The position numbers and the translations under genes are program-made. From the NCBI RefSeq assembly GCF_026262505.1, contig NC_067205.1, positions 12,524,001-12,588,000 of the forward strand: 64,000 bases of DNA, given 5' to 3'. This DNA comes from Trichomonas vaginalis G3 (taxonomy: Eukaryota; Parabasalia; Trichomonadida; Trichomonadidae). Every line of letters starts with the position of its first letter. Positions within the stretch are counted from its first letter, which is position 1. Positions 59,286-64,000 of the stretch are shown piece after piece. The notes under the pieces are model-generated. The model saw nothing but the letters and a program-made list of their open reading frames with translations, was not told where the DNA came from and searched no databases.

Positions 59286-59780
59286 AATGAAAAATTTTTG
59301 ACTAATTTTTTTTTACAATTTGAAGATTAGTCAAAAGTTTTTGAAATGCTATGTCATAGTTTTATTCTTCTGTTTGCCTGCACAATATGGTTGTAATTAC
59401 ATTCGATAAGAATACTTTTGAAATTTTTATTTTATCAATAAAAAATAAAAATACAATAGCATCAAATTTTCAAATTTGAGGTTACAGCAGGCTCCAGTTT
59501 TAAGGAAACAGATACTTTAAAATTATATATCGGAAAAAAAGAAGACTTCGTTTGCCTTTAAACAAAACAGTAGTAAACATAGAGATATCGATTTACTGAG
59601 GATATATTGCATTCCAACTTGCATGCCCTGTGGGATTAATTACTTGATAAAATCTGAAGATAATTCGGATCTTTGAAAACTAAATTTCTCTGGACTTATT
59701 TGCACTACAATTGACATCTTTAGTAAACAGTATTATTTTAGTATTTAAATGTTGTCTTAATTTTTTTGTCATTTTTTTAT
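59286..59780. other. Divergent intergenic region
   Basis: AT-rich spacer between divergent genes. TGTCATTTTTTTAT just before 59781 holds a TCA-type initiator. No gene is seen. Confidence 0.5.
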
Positions 59781-60728
59781 ATGAGTTCCGATGATTTTTC
59801 AAGTATTTTAACTTCTATTGATCAGTGGTTCATTGAGAACGGGGAAACGTGCAGCCCAAGGTCAAATGAGCTATCTTTTAAAGGATTTCTGCTCGTTTCT
59901 TTAGCAAAACAAAGAGATGATAAAAACCTTGATTTCGATGAAATGATAATCAATAATCTTATCAGATATTCAATAAAAACGAATTCATACGATTTACAAA
60001 TACAACTTATTCAGACTTTAGCAGAAAATTACATTGATCGAAACAAAAATGCTGATTTCTTAATCAAAAATCAATTATTTGATTGGATTTATAGCAGATT
60101 CAAAGATTCAGTCACAAAATATCCACAATTAAAATTGGCATTGTTTCATTTAGTTTTTAACTTGATTATATATACAAATGACTTAGCTTGGCTTCCACAC
60201 GATTTCTTTTTCGAGCTTTTCCCATCTAGTTTAACAGATGAATTCAGATTTCCAATTGATATTTTTATTTCTGAGGTTTTACCAAAAGTTTTCATCCAAA
60301 AGAATTTAGCCGATGCGAAATTACCAAATAACCAGTTCTTAATTTTATGTTACGAAATAGGAATTGAAGATCAAAATTTTTTAAATTCGATGATCAAATA
60401 TTTTCCAAGATATTTCAATTTTTCGGATAGAGAAACACAAATACCTTCAGAATTATTTTCAGCTCTGCTAAATTACTTCAATGAAAACCCAAATAACGAA
60501 TTTTACTTGAATTTCCTTAAGATATTTGATATTGGAGTTTCAAATGAAGATTTGATGCTTCTTTTCATTTCAATGTTTGAAAATATCTTCAACTTTGCGA
60601 AAGAAAACGAAATTTTCAACAATAACTCGATTCCTATTTTAATTTCAATAAAACAGAAACTTCCACGTGATGTTCCAGAGTGTGCTTTCATTAAAACTGC
60701 AGATATCGGAATACAAACCCTACAATAA
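59781..60728 (+). CDS. Helical-repeat host protein of unknown function
   Basis: 315 residues from the ATG at 59781, chosen because TCATTTTTTTAT sits directly upstream; the longer frame uses no ATG. Almost entirely helical: MSSDDFSSILTSIDQWFIEN, FKGFLLVSLAKQRDD, LIRYSIKTNSYDLQIQLIQT, LKLALFHLVFNLIIYTNDLA. The pattern of paired amphipathic helices suggests an armadillo/HEAT-like scaffold. No catalytic motif, signal peptide or membrane span. Identity unknown. Confidence 0.65.
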   Translation: MSSDDFSSILTSIDQWFIENGETCSPRSNELSFKGFLLVSLAKQRDDKNLDFDEMIINNLIRYSIKTNSYDLQIQLIQTLAENYIDRNKNADFLIKNQLFDWIYSRFKDSVTKYPQLKLALFHLVFNLIIYTNDLAWLPHDFFFELFPSSLTDEFRFPIDIFISEVLPKVFIQKNLADAKLPNNQFLILCYEIGIEDQNFLNSMIKYFPRYFNFSDRETQIPSELFSALLNYFNENPNNEFYLNFLKIFDIGVSNEDLMLLFISMFENIFNFAKENEIFNNNSIPILISIKQKLPRDVPECAFIKTADIGIQTLQ

Positions 60729-61125
60729 AATTTTCAAAAATTATTACTTCGATTTTACCGGAAAGAATCATCTTTTTTTATAATTCTAATAAACATGTTG
60801 TTTTTCTATAAATTTCTTGATTATTTTTCATAACTTTTAAAAATCATTAATTGAGCAAAAAATACATGATTCCTATTTGCAAACAATATAAAAAGAAACG
60901 ATTAAAACCCAAAGCTTACATTATTATACTAGATTTTTCAAAATTTCAAAATAGAAAGTGGTAAATTCACACGAAAGCTTTATTCTAAATAGTTTAATCA
61001 TTTGTTCAGAAAGAATAAATAAAATTATAAAGTAATTTAAACACAAACAACAAAGTAAAAATATAAAAAAAGTGATAATTTAATTTTTCATATTTGAATT
61101 ATTTATTTTGATGGGTTTTCGTTAT
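60729..61125. other. Convergent intergenic region
   Basis: AT-rich, with no gene or repeat recognised. Confidence 0.5.
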
Positions 61126-61500
61126 TCAATTTTGAGTAAAGAATGAATAACAAGACATCCCCATGACATTGACAGTCTTTAAGGGATTTGGAACGTCGTT
61201 TCTGTTGTGGCACCAACAACCGAGTTCTTTGAATTCAAGAAGAAATGAAAGATCTTCGTTCTTGAATTTTTCGTAATATAATTCAAGACATCTTTCAAGT
61301 CCATATTCTTTGACTTTATATGGATTCTGCAGGCGAGAACCAACTGCTCCAGGAACATATTGACTCATATCTCTTCCAATATATAAATGATCTTCATCGC
61401 TTTTCCACTGTGCAAAACTTTTATATCCACGTTGAAGAAGACTTTCTTTGTGGACATCAACAATTTTAGGATACCTGACATTAGCAGCAGATGTAGACAT
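61126..61500 (-). CDS. DUF4326-type protein
   Basis: 124 residues from the ATG at 61500 (MSTSAANVRYPKIVDVHKES). Contains YIGRDMSQYVPGAVGSRLQN followed by PYKVKEYGLERCLELYYEKF, and later ELGCWCHNRNDVP. The IGR, GS-L-NP, row of charged helix residues and GCWC match the DUF4326 pattern found in bacteria, phages and protists. Biochemical role is not known to me; the conserved cysteines could bind metal. Compact and intact. Confidence 0.7.
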   Translation of the reverse strand: MSTSAANVRYPKIVDVHKESLLQRGYKSFAQWKSDEDHLYIGRDMSQYVPGAVGSRLQNPYKVKEYGLERCLELYYEKFKNEDLSFLLEFKELGCWCHNRNDVPNPLKTVNVMGMSCYSFFTQN

Positions 61501-61788
61501 TGCAAACAATAATCTCTATTGACAATAAAGCTCCATCAACATTTTTTTTCAAAGTCTCCTATATTCCTACTGAATTTTTTTAAGATTTTTTTTGGCGTAA
61601 TTTTGTTCTTTTGATAAATATGATTCCGGGGCTATATTAAAGAAGATATTAAAAAATTAGAAAACAAATTATTTATTTTTACCATCTAATTTTAAAAAAG
61701 CCAGAAAAGTTTGTGTATAACCTCAATTGATTATGAATCTTATGCCAAAACTATTTGCAATTGGTACAATGATGAAGATTTTGTTGGA

Positions 61789-62995
61789 ATGAGAACAGTA
61801 TCAGAACTCACTAAGATCTTGGATCTTTGCGTTTTATCACCAAATCAATTTAATACATTATTCCAAATCATAAGTAATAAATATACCAGTTCAGAAACAT
61901 TATTCATTTTGCAGCATTCTCAGATAGGTGCATTTGAAAACTTTAAACTTGCAATTGATGTTTTGGAAAACATTTCAAGAATATTTAAAATCAAAATAAT
62001 TCAAGATATTTGCAATTGTTTCAAAAGAGAAAATACATGTGACAAAACTCAAATAAAAAACTATCAAACGAGAATATTGAAATTCAATAAAAATTCAGCT
62101 GACTTTGAGAAAATATACGCTTTTCTAAGGCTTGCATTAGAAGACAATGATCAAAATGCATTTAATCTTGCATCAGAGCATGGATACATTAATGTGAAAG
62201 ATAAAAATGGAAAGACATGTCTCCATCATGCAACTTGTGAAAGTAATCTCAAATTACTAAAATATCTTTGCTCTACAACAAACATTGATCTCGATGCAAA
62301 AGATTCCTTGCAAAATACAGCTCTGCATTATGCGATTCAAAATCATGACAACAATTGTCTCCAATATCTCTGTTCACTTCCAAATATTGATGTTAATGCG
62401 AAAGATAAATTAGGGGAAACAATTCTACATCATTCAATCAGAAATAGAAACCTCAATCGCATTAAATACATTTGTTCAGTTAAAAATTTAAATATTAATG
62501 CAAAAAATAACGCAGGAAAAACAGCTCTTCATTATGCAGTAATTATAAATGATACAAACATTTTACATTTTATTTGTTCTCATCCAAATATTAATTTTAA
62601 TGAAAAAGCAAACTCTGGAATGACAGCTCTTCATTATGCAGCTAAAAGAAGAGATTTAAACAATATTAAATACCTTTTATCTTTTCCAAACATTGATATT
62701 AATGCAAATGATAATGATAATAACTCAATTCTTCATTATGCAGCTCTGAATAGTAATGTTGAAGTTATCAAATATCTCAATTCGACTTATAATCTGGATA
62801 TTAATGCAAAAAATAATTAATGATACACCTTATGATTACTCTATTAGCACAAATGTAAAGAAATACATTTTGCAAGTCTCAAGCATTACAAATGTTGGCA
62901 ACAGAAAAAGGCATAAGTATATTTTTGCATATAACGAATTTAATGATGATCATTTTAGTTTTTATTCATCAGAAGACTTTACACCTAATTATTGA
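61789..62995 (+). pseudogene. Ankyrin-repeat protein, start unclear and C terminus frameshifted
   Basis: The first in-frame ATG is at 61789 (MRTVSELTKILDLCVLSPNQ), but coding-like sequence begins before it (YESYAKTICNWYNDEDF from about 61732) with no ATG, so the original start may be lost. A helical N-terminal region is followed by about six ankyrin repeats of the SLPNIDVNAKDKLGETILHH type. The frame ends at 62820 (LDINAKNN). The family's C terminus continues in another frame to 62995 (NDTPYDYSISTNVKKYILQV, then FSFYSSEDFTPNY), so one shift near 62815 truncates it. Long repeats still suggest a foldable product. Confidence 0.75.
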
Positions 62996-63093
62996 AGATT
63001 TTAATTCTGCATTTCCGTTTTTCTAAGTATAAGCTCAACAATGATACTGCTCACAATTGTCAGAAATTTTTTAAACTCAGAAAATTGTAAAAA

Positions 63094-63242
63094 TTAAGGG
63101 TGCCCTATAGACGATAAACCACCCTCAGAAAAGCACTTTTAAGGCTATTATATTGAGAACTAGAATCTGGATAATCCATTCATTCGAGTTCTAATAAGGT
63201 TAATTTTGTGATGTTTACATTATCGTTATAGGGCACCCTTAA
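63094..63242. mobile_element. MITE-like palindromic element
   Basis: 149 bp bounded by TTAAGGGTGCCCTATA and its inverse TATAGGGCACCCTTAA, with the match extending inward through ACGATAA. TTAA at both ends would fit a piggyBac-like target duplication. No coding capacity; probably non-autonomous. Confidence 0.65.
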
Positions 63243-63511
63243 TAAAAAATTTCAGTTTTTATAAAAAAATATTATTGATTTAAACATACAATTTATTATT
63301 ACAATATAAATCTTGCTCCACCGACGTCATCTTCTTCATTTGGCTCTATCATTTGAATAATATGAGATTTCCGAGAAAATTAATAAAAAATTTCAGTTTT
63401 TATAAAAAAATATTATTGATTTAAACATACAATTTATTATTACAATATAAATCTTGCTCCACCGACGTCATCTTCTTCATTTAGCTCTATCATTTGAATA
63501 ATATGAGATTT
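63241..63511. repeat. Direct duplication of the TPR gene 3' end
   Basis: 63241-63370 and 63382-63511 are nearly identical (one visible change, GGCTC versus AGCTC). The right copy contains the last codons and stop of the TPR gene; the left copy is an orphan lying directly beside the MITE-like element. Confidence 0.9.
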
Positions 63512-64000
63512 TAGTTCTGTTGCTCGATCATTATTAGGTCTAAGTGATAATGCTTTGTCTATATATTCCAGTGCCTTCTCATATTGCTTCATATAAGTGT
63601 AAACTTCGGCAAATTTGTAATAAATGAAGAAAATGCTCTTACAATCAGAGAATTCTTGGAGCAACTGTATTGCCATTTCAAACTGTTGTGATTCACAATG
63701 GCAATCAACAAGTCTACCAAGAGCTTCCATGTTTTCTCCGTCGCATTTCAAAGCTGTTCGTAAAAGTTCAAGGGATTCGTTTGGTTTGACTCTTCCTTGG
63801 GCTATAGCTAATATTGTAAGTGCCATTGATCCTTCAGGAGTATTTTTATCAGAGAATTTTTGGCAAGCTTCTAATGAAAGGACAGTTGCTGCTTCTGTGT
63901 TACCAATAAACATCTCACAGTGGACAAGAGCATCATATGTGTATATTTCGGCGTGTATCTGATGAGCTTTAAGGAAAGATTCTTTCGCTTTTTTCACACT
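63440..64000 (-). CDS. TPR-repeat protein, partial (possibly APC7-like)
   Basis: At least 186 codons, running off the right edge, so the N terminus is missing. TPR-like helix pairs include KKAKESFLKAHQIHAEIYTY, NMEALGRLVDCHCESQQFEM, and a clear last TPR: AEVYTYMKQYEKALEYIDKA with LSLRPNN. The C-terminal tail is acidic (ELNEEDDVGGARFIL). The order of repeats plus tail resembles anaphase-promoting complex subunit 7, but other TPR proteins fit too. The 3' end is duplicated just downstream. Confidence 0.6.
   Translation of the reverse strand, partial: SVKKAKESFLKAHQIHAEIYTYDALVHCEMFIGNTEAATVLSLEACQKFSDKNTPEGSMALTILAIAQGRVKPNESLELLRTALKCDGENMEALGRLVDCHCESQQFEMAIQLLQEFSDCKSIFFIYYKFAEVYTYMKQYEKALEYIDKALSLRPNNDRATELKSHIIQMIELNEEDDVGGARFIL

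Overview
This AT-rich window looks like nuclear DNA of a trichomonad, most likely Trichomonas vaginalis or a close relative. The signs are ankyrin proteins of the DUF3447 type with the family's usual N-terminal wording, intron-free compact host genes, TCA-type initiator motifs just upstream of host start codons, and Maverick/Polinton elements. The assignment is by recognition, not by search.

Layout. (a) 1-8.7 kb is host DNA: a frameshifted ankyrin gene, a PAP2 phosphatase, a UBC4/5-type E2, a divergent DHHC-like membrane protein and a borealin-like protein. (b) 8730-28608 is Polinton-1 (19,879 bp, about 390-bp terminal inverted repeats (TIRs), 6-bp target-site duplication (TSD) ACTCCA). It carries capsid and minor structural genes, a fibre with a phage-type tip, a KilA-N gene, a broken primase-helicase, an integrase, a broken protein-primed DNA polymerase and small proteins. 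(c) 28.7-31.6 kb is host DNA: a decayed beta-helix surface-type gene, a multi-spanning transporter with an in-frame stop, and a gene fragment. (d) About 31695-54215 is a rve/DDE-type DNA transposon of about 3.1 kb, split by Polinton-2 (33559-52992, 19,434 bp, about 660-bp TIRs, 5-bp TSD TTAGA). The transposon's reading frame continues exactly across the Polinton. (e) 54.2-64 kb is host DNA: a secreted-type protein, a 3-kb gene-free stretch with hairpin repeats, two ankyrin genes, a helical protein, a DUF4326 protein, a MITE-like palindrome and a TPR protein running off the right edge.

How the elements work. Both Polintons look like integrated virus genomes, with an integrase, a capsid protein, minor capsid-like proteins, a packaging ATPase and a receptor-binding-type fibre. 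Polinton-1 also has replication genes. Polinton-2 has no recognisable polymerase or helicase, so it may depend on helpers. Both have broken packaging ATPases. Regulatory and replication genes share an upstream AAAGTTAGTTTT box followed by a T-rich leader, while many structural genes sit directly behind a T-rich/TAAATG motif. This suggests two expression classes. The two elements are strongly diverged, yet their KilA-N genes are nearly identical at both ends with unrelated-looking centres. This points to cassette exchange of a DNA-binding core and is the most striking observation here.

Limits: homologies are by eye. Many genes carry single-base frame breaks that could be real decay or assembly error.
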